A stretch of 56,374 nt of DNA from JAYVJH01 sp043777595 (GCA_043777595.1 JAYWHT010000036.1:1-56374); one strand, 5' to 3'. Positions 31,544 through 39,308 are shown, counted from the stretch's first letter. Numbers and translations are program-made. Notes: generated by a model from the sequence alone, not told the origin.

Positions 31544-31666
31544 CTAATTACCCATTCCACTTTTTCGAGAATTAGAGTCGCCGCCTGCGCTGCCCATTGC
31601 CAGTGTGAGGGTACTTACTTTACCCAACCGATTGAGCGTTGCTTTTTGGTACTGTACTTTTTTCAT
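31544..31666 (-). CDS. Lasso peptide precursor (A)
   Basis: ATG at 31666, TAG at 31544, 40 residues. The leader (1-22) has Tyr6, Leu11 and Gly15 in the spacing of the lasso leader motif YxxPxLxxxG, with Ala9 in place of Pro, and Thr21 at the position (-2) needed for B2 cleavage. The predicted core (23-40) is AMGSAGGDSNSRKSGMGN: Ala1 and Asp8 can form an 8-residue macrolactam ring, leaving a 10-residue tail. My hand sum gives about 1664.7 Da for the cyclised core. The start lies inside the 3' end of the cyclase ORF in another frame (47-bp overlap). B1, kinase and cyclase genes adjoin. The precise cleavage site is inferred. Confidence 0.88.
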   Translation of the reverse strand: MKKVQYQKATLNRLGKVSTLTLAMGSAGGDSNSRKSGMGN

Positions 31667-33716
31667 AATTGAAATTGTTTAAGTTGTTAAAAAATAATTG
31701 AAAATATAGACTACGAAAGATCTGATGCATCAGCGAATATTTAAGTTCATTAGGACAAGATAAAGACGGGTTCTTGCAAATTTGGGTTCTATTCATCAGC
31801 TCGGCATGGTTGAGGTATTGGTTTGTGTTATTGCCACGGGTTTGTCTTGAAAATATATCCTCGAAATTTGGCTCTGTGTGCTGCAACGTGTGCAGTAATA
31901 ATGGCGAAAAATCCATTTTGATAGTGCGGGTTCTTATTTTTTCGGGCAATATACCCCGCATTGCCTCCCGAATCGTCCCTCTCATCATGCCATTGTTAAA
32001 GTTGAGTTTTGTTGGCAAGACCAACGCCAACTCCAACACTCGCTTGTCTAAAAACGGGTGTGCTATCTTAAAGCCATGATGAACTCCGCAGTGCTCTAAA
32101 ATTTCACAAAACTGAACCATTCCAAAACAGCGCATTTTTTTTAAATGTGTTTGTTGGGCTTCGGTTAGTCCCTGTGCCAAGTTTGGATCAGTTGTTTCGT
32201 CTATGCCAACTTGCTCAATGTTAGTCTTGGTCTTAAAACGGGTAGCCAATATCGAAAATCGAGCGTCTATGTTTTTTCGCTTCAACGAGGCTTTTATTAT
32301 ATTTTGGTCTCTGATTTTTGTTGATAAAAGGTTGTAAACCAACCGGCCACCGCCTTTGGTATTTAAGAAAACGGACAGCATTTTTCCGTAATTTTTGCTT
32401 TTCCTTAGCGTTCCTAAAATAGGTCTCAAAACATTTTGTCGAACAAAACTTTCTTTTTTGTTTATTGTCCAAGCTGAGATGTCATCAGGATAATTATAAT
32501 GAATGGCATACTGTGAGTACTGGCTCAAAAGCAATTCAAAAGTTTTATAATCACCCGCTAACAGTGTTTCTTCAAATAAATCAAATCCATAATCGACTAC
32601 CGTATCGCCTTCGTGTCCTGTCAAAAATACCCTCGCCGAAACTTTTTCTGCGGCTTTCATCCAGCCTAATTGAGCAGGTGGGGTTACCACAAAGCTATTC
32701 GGACGGTCGGTGATATGATGTATGGCCTCAATGGCTTCGTAGAAGCCAACGTCGTTTATTTTGGTATATTGGTGCTGATTTTTTAGTTGTTCGGTTGTCA
32801 ATAATGCCTCTGCATAGTCTTTTTCGTTGCATTTTTCAACTTCAACGTCCATATGAAAAGTATGCACCGCTCTATTTTCTTTTTCTAAAATCTGGTTGGC
32901 TACTGCACTTATCGATGACGAGTCGAGGCCGCCGCTCAAATGCGAAGCCACCTCAAAAGGTGTTCTTATACGGCATCGAACGGCCTCTATAAAAACATCA
33001 CGAAATGCCCGAACAAAATCATCGTCGGTTTTTAAATGGTCGAATTTGTAGAGGTTCAAATCCCAATAAAACTGTTCTTTCAGCCCTTGTTTATTTATAA
33101 CTATCCAATGAGCAGATTTCAGCGATGTGATTTCTTGATAGATGGTTCGCCCAGTAAAATATCTAAAATCAGACAAGCTACTCAAATAAGCTGCTACTTC
33201 GGTTTGGTTCAATGCCGTTGAAATACCATCGAGCGTTAAAAGGGCTTTCATTTCAGAAGCAAAAGCAAAAAACTCACCAGACTTATGAACGTAGTAGAGC
33301 GGCCTGGCTCCAACATGGTCTCTCAAACAAAATATTTGTTGTTTTTCAATGTCCCAAATCACCACCACAAAGTCTCCAATGAGGCGGTTGGCCAGATCTG
33401 TCCCCCAGTATTTATATGCCGCCATGACGATTGCAGAGTCGGTAGCGTTAGGGGCAAGGCTCAACGTACTTGTCAATTCTTGTCTATTATCTATGCGGGC
33501 ATCGGCCACCAAAATCAGATTATTATCTACAACTGGTTGCGTTTCATTGATAGACTCTGGCGTGATGTGCATCATCAAGTGTGCCAAGCCCACGTTTGCC
33601 TCTTGCCATACTTCAATACCGTTTGGCCCTCGGTGTTGCAATGTAGCAATCATCGCATCAAGTTCGATTGTTACTTTTTGTTGATTGAAATATATGACCC
33701 CACAGATTCCTGACAT
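31620..33716 (-). CDS. Asparagine-synthetase-like lasso cyclase (C)
   Basis: This 698-aa protein begins MSGICGVIYFNQ: an N-terminal glutaminase-fold domain in which the catalytic Cys2 of true asparagine synthetases is Ser2. The ATP-pyrophosphatase domain follows, with SGGLDSSS at about 261-268. Lasso cyclases use this domain to adenylate the Asp or Glu side chain and close the macrolactam ring. The missing Cys2 and the adjacent B1, precursor, kinase and B2 genes make a primary-metabolism AsnB unlikely. The final 15 or so residues (FNYEKSTVPKSNAQSVG) are encoded by sequence that also encodes the precursor start. It is the first gene of the minus-strand operon; I could not find a convincing promoter upstream. 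Confidence 0.92.
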   Translation of the reverse strand: MSGICGVIYFNQQKVTIELDAMIATLQHRGPNGIEVWQEANVGLAHLMMHITPESINETQPVVDNNLILVADARIDNRQELTSTLSLAPNATDSAIVMAAYKYWGTDLANRLIGDFVVVIWDIEKQQIFCLRDHVGARPLYYVHKSGEFFAFASEMKALLTLDGISTALNQTEVAAYLSSLSDFRYFTGRTIYQEITSLKSAHWIVINKQGLKEQFYWDLNLYKFDHLKTDDDFVRAFRDVFIEAVRCRIRTPFEVASHLSGGLDSSSISAVANQILEKENRAVHTFHMDVEVEKCNEKDYAEALLTTEQLKNQHQYTKINDVGFYEAIEAIHHITDRPNSFVVTPPAQLGWMKAAEKVSARVFLTGHEGDTVVDYGFDLFEETLLAGDYKTFELLLSQYSQYAIHYNYPDDISAWTINKKESFVRQNVLRPILGTLRKSKNYGKMLSVFLNTKGGGRLVYNLLSTKIRDQNIIKASLKRKNIDARFSILATRFKTKTNIEQVGIDETTDPNLAQGLTEAQQTHLKKMRCFGMVQFCEILEHCGVHHGFKIAHPFLDKRVLELALVLPTKLNFNNGMMRGTIREAMRGILPEKIRTRTIKMDFSPLLLHTLQHTEPNFEDIFSRQTRGNNTNQYLNHAELMNRTQICKNPSLSCPNELKYSLMHQIFRSLYFQLFFNNLNNFNYEKSTVPKSNAQSVG

Positions 33717-34017
33717 TTTTTGTTTAGTTTAAAATTTACTTTTCAAGCACCCCTACAACGTAAGTCTATGCCGTGGTGAACGTTTACACCTGTCTTTAAT
33801 AAAGTTGCAAGTTTCAGTAAAATTATTGTAGAAGCCAAAAAAGTTTATCTAACGGTATTTTTTGTTTGTTTTACGAACAATTTGGAGTAGTTAAATGGCT
33901 TGTTGCTGCCTTACCGTCCAAGTTGTTGCAGGGTCGCCTGTGCGGTAAAAACACCAACAAAGGCGCAAAATAGCCGTTTCAAATGAAAAATGTATATTTG
34001 TCGAAAAGACTGCAATT
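33717..34017. other. Intergenic region between the lasso operon and a Uma2 gene
   Basis: About 300 bases with no convincing gene. It holds the divergent control regions; the only clear signal is the -7 box at 33993-34000 for the plus-strand gene. A minus-strand frame at 33891-34091 is not gene-like. Confidence 0.5.
33993..34000 (+). promoter_or_regulatory. -7 box of the Uma2 gene (TATATTTG)
   Basis: TATATTTG matches TAnnTTTG exactly and lies 17 bases before the ATG at 34018, giving a very short leader. No clear -33 box. Confidence 0.5.
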
Positions 34018-34500
34018 ATGGAAGCCCTACTCGAAATTGTCGATGAAGAAACCGAGTACTTTCTCGAACGAGGAAAATATGGGCCCAGCAAAAATCATTC
34101 AAGATTAGAGGAATTGCTTGATAACCAAATGATTAGTAAGTATGAAAGTCAGTACGATACTTTCGCTGAACTGAGCCTCGAATTGCCAACAGAACGAGTT
34201 ACACCCCACTTGACTTTTTACGAACACAGCCCATCTGACTGGCTCGAAGACGAAATTAGAGTAAGCAAACCACCATTCGGAGTAATAGAGATAGTGTTGC
34301 CTAAGCAGAGCAATCAGGACTTGATAGATAAATTGGATATTTATTTTGGAGCGGGTGTCAAGTCATGTTGGGTTGTGATTCCAACTTTTAAGATGATAAA
34401 TATATTTCATTCAAAACACGGCTATAAGACATTTATGGTGGGGGAACTACACGACGAGAAACTCAATATCGGGCTCGACATGGCGGCGGTTTTCAGATAA
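34018..34500 (+). CDS. Uma2-like (DUF820) putative endonuclease, divergent
   Basis: This 160-aa protein has the C-terminal part of the Uma2 fold: PPFGVIEIVLPKQSNQDLIDKLDIYFGAGVKSCWVVIPTFKMINIFHS corresponds to the usual ...VVEVLSPS...D...K...Y...GV.EYWIVDP. Family members have a PD-(D/E)XK nuclease core. The Asp that normally precedes the VEV motif as PDxxV is not evident (TPHLTFYEH here), so it may be catalytically impaired. It is a little shorter than typical members (about 190 aa). It faces a second Uma2 gene 66 bases away in convergent orientation. Confidence 0.65.
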   Translation: MEALLEIVDEETEYFLERGKYGPSKNHSRLEELLDNQMISKYESQYDTFAELSLELPTERVTPHLTFYEHSPSDWLEDEIRVSKPPFGVIEIVLPKQSNQDLIDKLDIYFGAGVKSCWVVIPTFKMINIFHSKHGYKTFMVGELHDEKLNIGLDMAAVFR

Positions 34501-34566
34501 ACGGACTCGCCCAAAGGGTAACGATAACCGCTACTCAACACAGCCAAGCAACCTCCCAAACTGCTA

Positions 34567-35187
34567 CTAAAACTTGATTTTCTTGTAAATTTGGCTCAAT
34601 AAAACAGGACGGTTTTCGATCAAAAGCTGGTCTGTGCTATTATCAAAATCTTGATTGAGCCATACATTAGGGTTTTCGGAACGGATATAACTACTGATAT
34701 TTATTTTTTTCTGACTCACAAAAATTACTTGCCGCAAACTATCTAAGTGTTTGTATTGAGGTAGTTTTTCGGTCAAATCAAAGTCTTGCGTGGACGGCAA
34801 TAATATCTCAATAATAATATGCGGATTGGTTATAATGGCCGAAGACTTGCCTTTGAAAACTGGCTCGCCTTTGATAACTAACGCATCGGGCATATAATAC
34901 CCACCTTCAAATCTGGGGATTTGTACTCCAGAGTTACTACCTAAAATCATAAACTCGTCTTTATCAGAGAGTAAATTAGAAATAATTGTCCCAAGTATCA
35001 TTACAAGGGCTTCATGTCGAACTGAGGCTAATCCCATGGTTATAATTTCGCTATCGTGGTACTGCACTTGAAAGGGGAGGCTGTAGGCAACCGAAAAATA
35101 GTCGTCTTCTGAGGCTGGAATACGCACTAAGTCATTGGTTTTGAGTTGCTCAATGATGCTGTTTTTGAGATTGTCAGTAGCTATCAT
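34567..35187 (-). CDS. Uma2 family (DUF820) putative endonuclease
   Basis: The 206-aa protein starts at the ATG at 35187; an in-frame TTG at 35205 lies inside the -7 promoter box and is therefore excluded. It has MLGTIISNLLS-like helices, the GGYYMPDALVIKG strand with the catalytic Asp, and IITNPHIIIEILLPSTQDFDLTEKLPQYKHLDSLRQVIFVSQ with the catalytic Glu and Lys of the PD-(D/E)XK core. Uma2 proteins occur in many copies in cyanobacteria and some Bacteroidota; their biological role is unsettled. It has its own promoter at 35203-35233 inside the 3' end of the ctlX-type gene. Confidence 0.85.
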   Translation of the reverse strand: MIATDNLKNSIIEQLKTNDLVRIPASEDDYFSVAYSLPFQVQYHDSEIITMGLASVRHEALVMILGTIISNLLSDKDEFMILGSNSGVQIPRFEGGYYMPDALVIKGEPVFKGKSSAIITNPHIIIEILLPSTQDFDLTEKLPQYKHLDSLRQVIFVSQKKINISSYIRSENPNVWLNQDFDNSTDQLLIENRPVLLSQIYKKIKF

Positions 35188-35202
35188 AACTTTGTTTTTT
35201 AC

Positions 35203-35233
35203 CAAATATACAATATTTTATTTTCTCGGCAAA
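35203..35233 (-). promoter_or_regulatory. Promoter of the Uma2 gene inside the upstream coding region
   Basis: On the minus strand: TTTG (35230-35233), 19 bases, TATATTTG (35203-35210). Both boxes match the Bacteroidota consensus perfectly. The -33 box lies within the last codons of the amidinotransferase-fold gene. Confidence 0.7.
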
Positions 35234-36147
35234 TGTATCTCTGCCATCATGCAGCGAGCCGAGCCACCACCATTGGCCTCAATGACCGATAAGTCAAAGT
35301 GAGTCAGTCGGGCGTAGTCGTCCAATCTGTCTATCTGTTTGGGAGTCAATGACCGATAGGCCGAGGTGGACATGACAAGTAGCTTTTCGCCTTTGGTATT
35401 ATTGACTAATAGCATATTACCAGCAAAGTGGTTCATTTGGTCAATACTAATTTCGATAATTTCTTTACCAGACTTTACTATTGTGTTACGAATGGAGAGC
35501 CGCTCGTCAAGGTTTTTGATTGCTTCTAAGCATATTACCACAAAAATATCGCCAACGCACATCACAACGTTGGTATGATATACTGCTTTGTTGTTGATGT
35601 CGGTAGCCTCGAAAGTAACGATTTCATAGTCAATCACTTTTGAGAACGCCGTCAGTACGTCTGCGTGAGTTCGGGGCGATAGGCAAGCATAAGCGATTCT
35701 GCTTTTTCTATCTAACACCAAGCTACCTGTACCTTCCAGAAATTTGTTTTCGGCCTCGAAGTACGATAAATCAATGATTTGCGTTATCTGAAAGTCGTTA
35801 CTCAAAGTCTCGATAATATCTTGACGGCGTTCTAAACGGCGATTTTGGGCTTGCATCGGGTACAATATTACCTTACCGCTCTGGTGAAACGACACCCAGT
35901 TGTTTGGAAAAATAGAGTCGGGGGTGTGCGGCTCGGCTGTATCGTCGATGACCGTTACATTTAGGCCGTTGTCTCGCAGCCAGCGTACCATTGCATCAAA
36001 TTCTTTCAGGGCTTCGACTTGTGTATCGGCCTTGGTTTGAGTCGCTATGTCTGCATTCTGAAAAGCATTGCTCTCGGCTGTTTGCTCATTGAACTCAAAC
36101 CTAACAGGCCGAACCATGAGGATATTTGAAGTAGTTTGAGTTGGCAT
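35218..36147 (-). CDS. ctlX: CtlX-type citrulline/arginine deiminase-related hydrolase
   Basis: I take the ATG at 36147 (MPTQTTSNILMVRPVRFEFN, 309 aa), since the extra 16 residues from 36195 are not conserved-looking. The guanidino-group hydrolase fold is clear: IFPNNWVSFHQSGKVILYPM, FLEGTGSLVLDRKSRIAYACLSPRTH, the His of VYHTNVVMCVG, and the catalytic Cys in the GGGSARCMMAEIHLPRK end. CtlX proteins are linked to citrulline utilisation. It lies downstream of the greA-HIT pair and upstream of a separately promoted Uma2 gene. Substrate assignment rests on family resemblance. Confidence 0.85.
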   Translation of the reverse strand: MPTQTTSNILMVRPVRFEFNEQTAESNAFQNADIATQTKADTQVEALKEFDAMVRWLRDNGLNVTVIDDTAEPHTPDSIFPNNWVSFHQSGKVILYPMQAQNRRLERRQDIIETLSNDFQITQIIDLSYFEAENKFLEGTGSLVLDRKSRIAYACLSPRTHADVLTAFSKVIDYEIVTFEATDINNKAVYHTNVVMCVGDIFVVICLEAIKNLDERLSIRNTIVKSGKEIIEISIDQMNHFAGNMLLVNNTKGEKLLVMSTSAYRSLTPKQIDRLDDYARLTHFDLSVIEANGGGSARCMMAEIHLPRK

Positions 36148-36200
36148 AGGTTCAATGAGTGAATGAGTGAGTATGTGAATTTGTGGTTCAGTCAAATTGA

Positions 36201-36228
36201 ATTTCCGCCAGATTTAGCTGGCGGAAAT
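36201..36228 (-). terminator. Hairpin covering the HIT gene stop codon
   Basis: A perfect 11-bp inverted repeat (ATTTCCGCCAG / CTGGCGGAAAT, 6-base loop) includes the stop codon of the HIT gene. The following T-run is weak, so termination may be partial. Confidence 0.6.
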
Positions 36229-36600
36229 CTTAGAAGCTATTTGTGCCAGTTCATCATGGCTCAGGCTTAGTTTTTTGTTCAAATTCATGTCGGCCATGCT
36301 ATTGAGCGGAATCAGATGCACGTGTGCGTGCGGCACTTCCAAACCCACGACCATCACGCCAATCCGCTTACAGGCAATGGCTTTTTCTATTGTCTGTGCT
36401 ACTTTTTTTGAGAACGCCATCAATGCCTGATAAGTTTCGTCGTCAAGGTCAAAAATATAATCTACCTCTTGCTTTGGCACAACGAGCGTGTGGCCAATGG
36501 CAGTTGGCTGAATGTCTAAAAAAGCAAAAAAACGGTCGTCTTCGGCTATTTTATGGCATGGTATCTGGCCGTTGATTATTTTTGTAAAGATAGAAGGCAT
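36214..36600 (-). CDS. HIT family protein
   Basis: This 128-aa enzyme starts MPSIFTKIINGQIPCHKIAEDDRFFAFLDIQPTAIGHTLVVPKQEV, the usual HIT N-terminus, and has the catalytic triad HAHVHLIPL near residues 90-98. HIT proteins of this class hydrolyse purine nucleoside phosphoramidates or AMP-linked compounds (Hint-like). It lies 17 bases after greA on the same strand, a frequent arrangement in Bacteroidota, and ends in a hairpin that includes its stop codon. Confidence 0.93.
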   Translation of the reverse strand: MPSIFTKIINGQIPCHKIAEDDRFFAFLDIQPTAIGHTLVVPKQEVDYIFDLDDETYQALMAFSKKVAQTIEKAIACKRIGVMVVGLEVPHAHVHLIPLNSMADMNLNKKLSLSHDELAQIASKISAS

Positions 36601-36617
36601 ATTTTTTTGCTAAGGTA

Positions 36618-37091
36618 TTACCTCGATATTTCTAATATTTCAAATTCAATTATGCCAGCAGGTACTTTTATTTCGGTACTTTCGCCTGCTTTTTTGCCTA
36701 CCAATCCTTTGCCTATGGGTGAGCCGATTGAGATTTTGCCTTGTTTGAGGTCGGCTTCTTCTTCGGCCACGAGCATATAGGTCATTTCGGCGTTTGTTTT
36801 TTTGTTTTTTATTTTAACTTTCGACAAAATCGACACAATCGATAAGTCAATCGACGACTCGTCCACGACACGGGCATTGACCAATATATTTTCTAATTTT
36901 GAGATACGGGCTTCGTGGTGGCCTTGTGCATCTTTGGCGGCATCGTATTCGGCATTTTCGCTCAAATCGCCTTTGTCTCGTGCTTCGGCTATGGCATTGG
37001 CAATGTGTTGCCGTCCTTTGGTTTTGAGGTCGTGTAGTTCTGTTTTGAGCCTGTTTAGCCCTTCTTCTGTGTAATATTGGTACTGTGCCAT
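36618..37091 (-). CDS. greA: Transcription elongation factor GreA
   Basis: This 157-aa protein has the N-terminal coiled coil (YYTEEGLNRLKTELHDLKTKGRQHIANAIAEARDKGDLSENAEYDAAKDAQGHHEARISKLENIL) with the acidic tip GDLSENAEYDAAK, and the C-terminal FKBP-like domain ending SPIGKGLVGKKAGESTEIKVPAG. GreA enters the secondary channel of RNA polymerase and stimulates transcript cleavage to rescue stalled complexes. Length and motifs are complete. It is followed by the HIT gene in an apparent operon. A second, shorter Gre-like gene lies at 43363. Confidence 0.96.
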   Translation of the reverse strand: MAQYQYYTEEGLNRLKTELHDLKTKGRQHIANAIAEARDKGDLSENAEYDAAKDAQGHHEARISKLENILVNARVVDESSIDLSIVSILSKVKIKNKKTNAEMTYMLVAEEEADLKQGKISIGSPIGKGLVGKKAGESTEIKVPAGIIEFEILEISR

Positions 37092-37274
37092 TGCTTTTGT
37101 AACTTAATGTGATTTGAAAATAAATAGTAAACCAAATAGATTTGGGGGGTTGTAATAAAAAACAAAACAGAACAGCTTGGGCGGGTGTTCTGCTTAATAA
37201 CTGCGGTATAGTTCAATTTGAACTACAAATTTAGCAATATTTGCAGACGAAAAGAAATGTAGCAAAACTATTAT

Positions 37275-38228
37275 ATGAAAAAACTGCGTATTGTGTTTAT
37301 GGGAACGCCAGACTTTGCGGTGGCGAGTCTTCAAAAATTAGTAGAAAGTGGCTGTGATGTAGTGGCCGTTATCACCTCGCCTGACAGGCCGTCGGGCCGA
37401 GGGCTGCAGCTTACAGCTTCGCCAGTTAAAGTCTATGCAGTATCACAAAATATTGCTGTGCTGCAACCCGAAAAACTAAAAAATGTGGCTTTTCTGGAAG
37501 AATTACAAAGCTATCAAGCCGACTTGCAGGTGGTTGTGGCATTTAGAATGTTGCCAGAAGTAGTCTGGAATATGCCGCCTAAGGGTACTTTCAATTTGCA
37601 CGCTTCGCTGCTGCCGCAATACCGTGGCGCAGCACCCATCAACTGGGCGATTATGAATGGTGAAACCGAGACGGGGGCAACAACGTTTTTTTTGGAACAT
37701 GAAATTGATACTGGCAAAATTATTTTTCAGGTCAAAGAAACCATCGACCCAGACGATACCATCGGCACCCTCTACGAACGGCTGATGCACAAAGGAGCGG
37801 ATTTGACTCTCAAAACCGTTTTGGCTATTGAGGCCAACGATTATCCACAAATACCTCAACCTGAGGCTGATATAATCAAGACGGCCCCCAAAATATTTAA
37901 AGAAACTTGTGAAATAAATTGGAATCAACCATCTGAAGCTATCCGAAATTTTGTACGGGGGCTATCGCCATATCCTGCCGCTTGGACTACGCTGAATGGT
38001 AAAGTTTGTAAAATATTTAAAGTAAGAAATATAAATTTAGAAACTGTACAAGAATTAAATCTGAAAGAATCATCTCAAAGTTGGCATACTGACAACAAAA
38101 AAAATCTATATCGTCGGACTGCTGATGGCTGGTTGGCGGTGGAGGAGTTGCAAATAGAAGGCAAAAAACGAATGTCTATCGAAGATTTTTTGAGGGGAGT
38201 GAAATTGTTAGGAACAGAAAAACAATAA
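37275..38228 (+). CDS. fmt: Methionyl-tRNA formyltransferase
   Basis: This 317-aa enzyme has the FMGTPDFAV N-terminus, the folate-site FNLHASLLPQYRGAAPINWAIMNGETETG (catalytic Asn-His region), the EIDTGKII Asp and a C-terminal OB-like domain that binds tRNA (PYPAAWTTLNGKVCKIFKVRNI...LAVEELQIEGKKRMSIEDFLRG). It formylates Met-tRNA for initiation. Length is normal. It is a single gene divergent from greA, with AT-rich sequence upstream. Confidence 0.96.
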   Translation: MKKLRIVFMGTPDFAVASLQKLVESGCDVVAVITSPDRPSGRGLQLTASPVKVYAVSQNIAVLQPEKLKNVAFLEELQSYQADLQVVVAFRMLPEVVWNMPPKGTFNLHASLLPQYRGAAPINWAIMNGETETGATTFFLEHEIDTGKIIFQVKETIDPDDTIGTLYERLMHKGADLTLKTVLAIEANDYPQIPQPEADIIKTAPKIFKETCEINWNQPSEAIRNFVRGLSPYPAAWTTLNGKVCKIFKVRNINLETVQELNLKESSQSWHTDNKKNLYRRTADGWLAVEELQIEGKKRMSIEDFLRGVKLLGTEKQ

Positions 38229-38298
38229 ATTTTTGCTCTGCTGTCGGGTGGAAACATCTGATAGACAAAAAATGTTTTTTATATATAAAAATCTTACA

Positions 38299-38306
38299 TA
38301 TATTTG
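38299..38306 (+). promoter_or_regulatory. -7 box of the PadR gene (TATATTTG)
   Basis: TATATTTG matches TAnnTTTG exactly, 26 bases before the ATG at 38332. The -33 region reads TGTTTTTT rather than TTTG. Confidence 0.5.
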
Positions 38307-38331
38307 TCGAACAATATAAATCAATATTAAA

Positions 38332-38694
38332 ATGGCACAGACAGAAACAGGAACAGGTAGTGAGTTTTTGAGGGGAACACTCAAAACGATAGTACTGAAA
38401 TTATTGGCAGAAAATGGACGAATGTATGGCTACGAGATTACACAACAAACCAAAGACCGTACCAATGGCGAGATTGTACTCACCTTTGGGGCATTATATC
38501 CTGTGTTGCATAAGTTAGAGCAAGAGGGCTTTTTGACAACCGAGTCGGAGGAGGCCGATGGCCGTTTACGCAAATACTATTCGCTCACACCTATTGGTAC
38601 ACAAACTGCCGAGCAAAAAGTAAACGACTTTGAGCGATTTGTAGAAGCCATGCGACTGTTAATGCAGCCACAACCGCAGTTGGCGTTGGCTTAA
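38332..38694 (+). CDS. PadR family transcriptional regulator
   Basis: This 120-aa winged-helix protein has FLRGTLKTIVLKLLAENGRMYGYEITQQTK, GEIVLTFGALYPVLHKLEQEGFLTTESEEADGRLRKYYSLTPIGTQTAEQ: the PadR helix-turn-helix and wing, then a C-terminal dimerisation helix. Members often control the adjacent membrane protein gene. It is followed after 47 bases by a membrane protein with an N-terminal HAAS-like segment, the usual PadR partner type. Confidence 0.93.
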   Translation: MAQTETGTGSEFLRGTLKTIVLKLLAENGRMYGYEITQQTKDRTNGEIVLTFGALYPVLHKLEQEGFLTTESEEADGRLRKYYSLTPIGTQTAEQKVNDFERFVEAMRLLMQPQPQLALA

Positions 38695-38741
38695 AGTATT
38701 ATTAGTGAAGTAGATAGGTATTATTTAAACGATTGTCAATC

Positions 38742-39257
38742 ATGGAAAAACTAACTTCATCTCAACTAACACTTTTACAAAACCACCTCATTGGTGCAGG
38801 CTCAAATGATGCGCTATTGGGTGAGCTGGCCGACCATTTGGCATGCGAAGTAGAGCGATATATACAGCTTGGCTCACCGTTTGAGGCAGCACTCAGTAAA
38901 GTGTTACCCGAAGTAAACAGCAAAGCCGTAAAATATTTACGAGAAACATACCAGCACGAAACAGCCATGACCATTGAGCAGCTACAAGACGCATCGCTCG
39001 ACGACATTGTCTTTGAGTTTAGAAACAAAGCATATGGTGCTTACGACCTGCGTCAAGCTTATCCGAATGCACTCAAAAAAGCATTTTTTTTGGGAATCGG
39101 TATATTTTTGATGCTGATGGCCGTGTTACAAGGTTTTTCGGTTGGGCAATGGTCGTTTAACAGTTCGCTGATGCTCGTTTGGGTGTTGGGAGTGTCGAGC
39201 GTGGGTTATGCTGCTTGGGTTTGGTATCAAGAATCATTTGATTTGACAACCTTTTGA
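38742..39257 (+). CDS. PadR-linked membrane protein with HAAS-like and TonB-like segments
   Basis: I take the ATG at 38742 (171 aa); a TTG at 38733 would add three residues. Residues 1-75 look like a HAAS-type PadR-partner domain (LTSSQLTLLQNHLIGAGSNDALLGELADHLACEVERYI). Residues about 80-110 (LDDIVFEFRNKAYGAYDLRQAYPNALKKAFFLGIG) match the cytoplasmic/first transmembrane segment of Bacteroidota TonB proteins (FExRNKxYGAYxLRxxY). Two hydrophobic segments (about 113-132 and 142-158) complete the protein, which lacks a TonB C-terminal domain. It is likely controlled by the PadR regulator in the same transcript. The stop codon lies in a 27-bp palindrome. Confidence 0.7.
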   Translation: MEKLTSSQLTLLQNHLIGAGSNDALLGELADHLACEVERYIQLGSPFEAALSKVLPEVNSKAVKYLRETYQHETAMTIEQLQDASLDDIVFEFRNKAYGAYDLRQAYPNALKKAFFLGIGIFLMLMAVLQGFSVGQWSFNSSLMLVWVLGVSSVGYAAWVWYQESFDLTTF

Positions 39258-39308
39258 TTGATTTGATTTGACAATTCTTTGAGAATTGTCAAATCAAATC
39301 AATCAAAA
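39252..39308. terminator. Perfect 27-bp palindrome ending two convergent genes
   Basis: Positions 39252-39278 and 39282-39308 are exact inverted repeats around a TTG loop. The TGA of the plus-strand gene (39255-39257) and the TGA of the minus-strand GLPGLI gene (39303-39305) lie in mirror positions in the two arms. It should act as a strong bidirectional terminator. Confidence 0.9.

Noticed and set aside
31620..33716. Housekeeping asparagine synthetase AsnB
   Set aside because: Cys2 is replaced by Ser and the gene adjoins a lasso precursor, B1 and kinase; lasso cyclase fits better.
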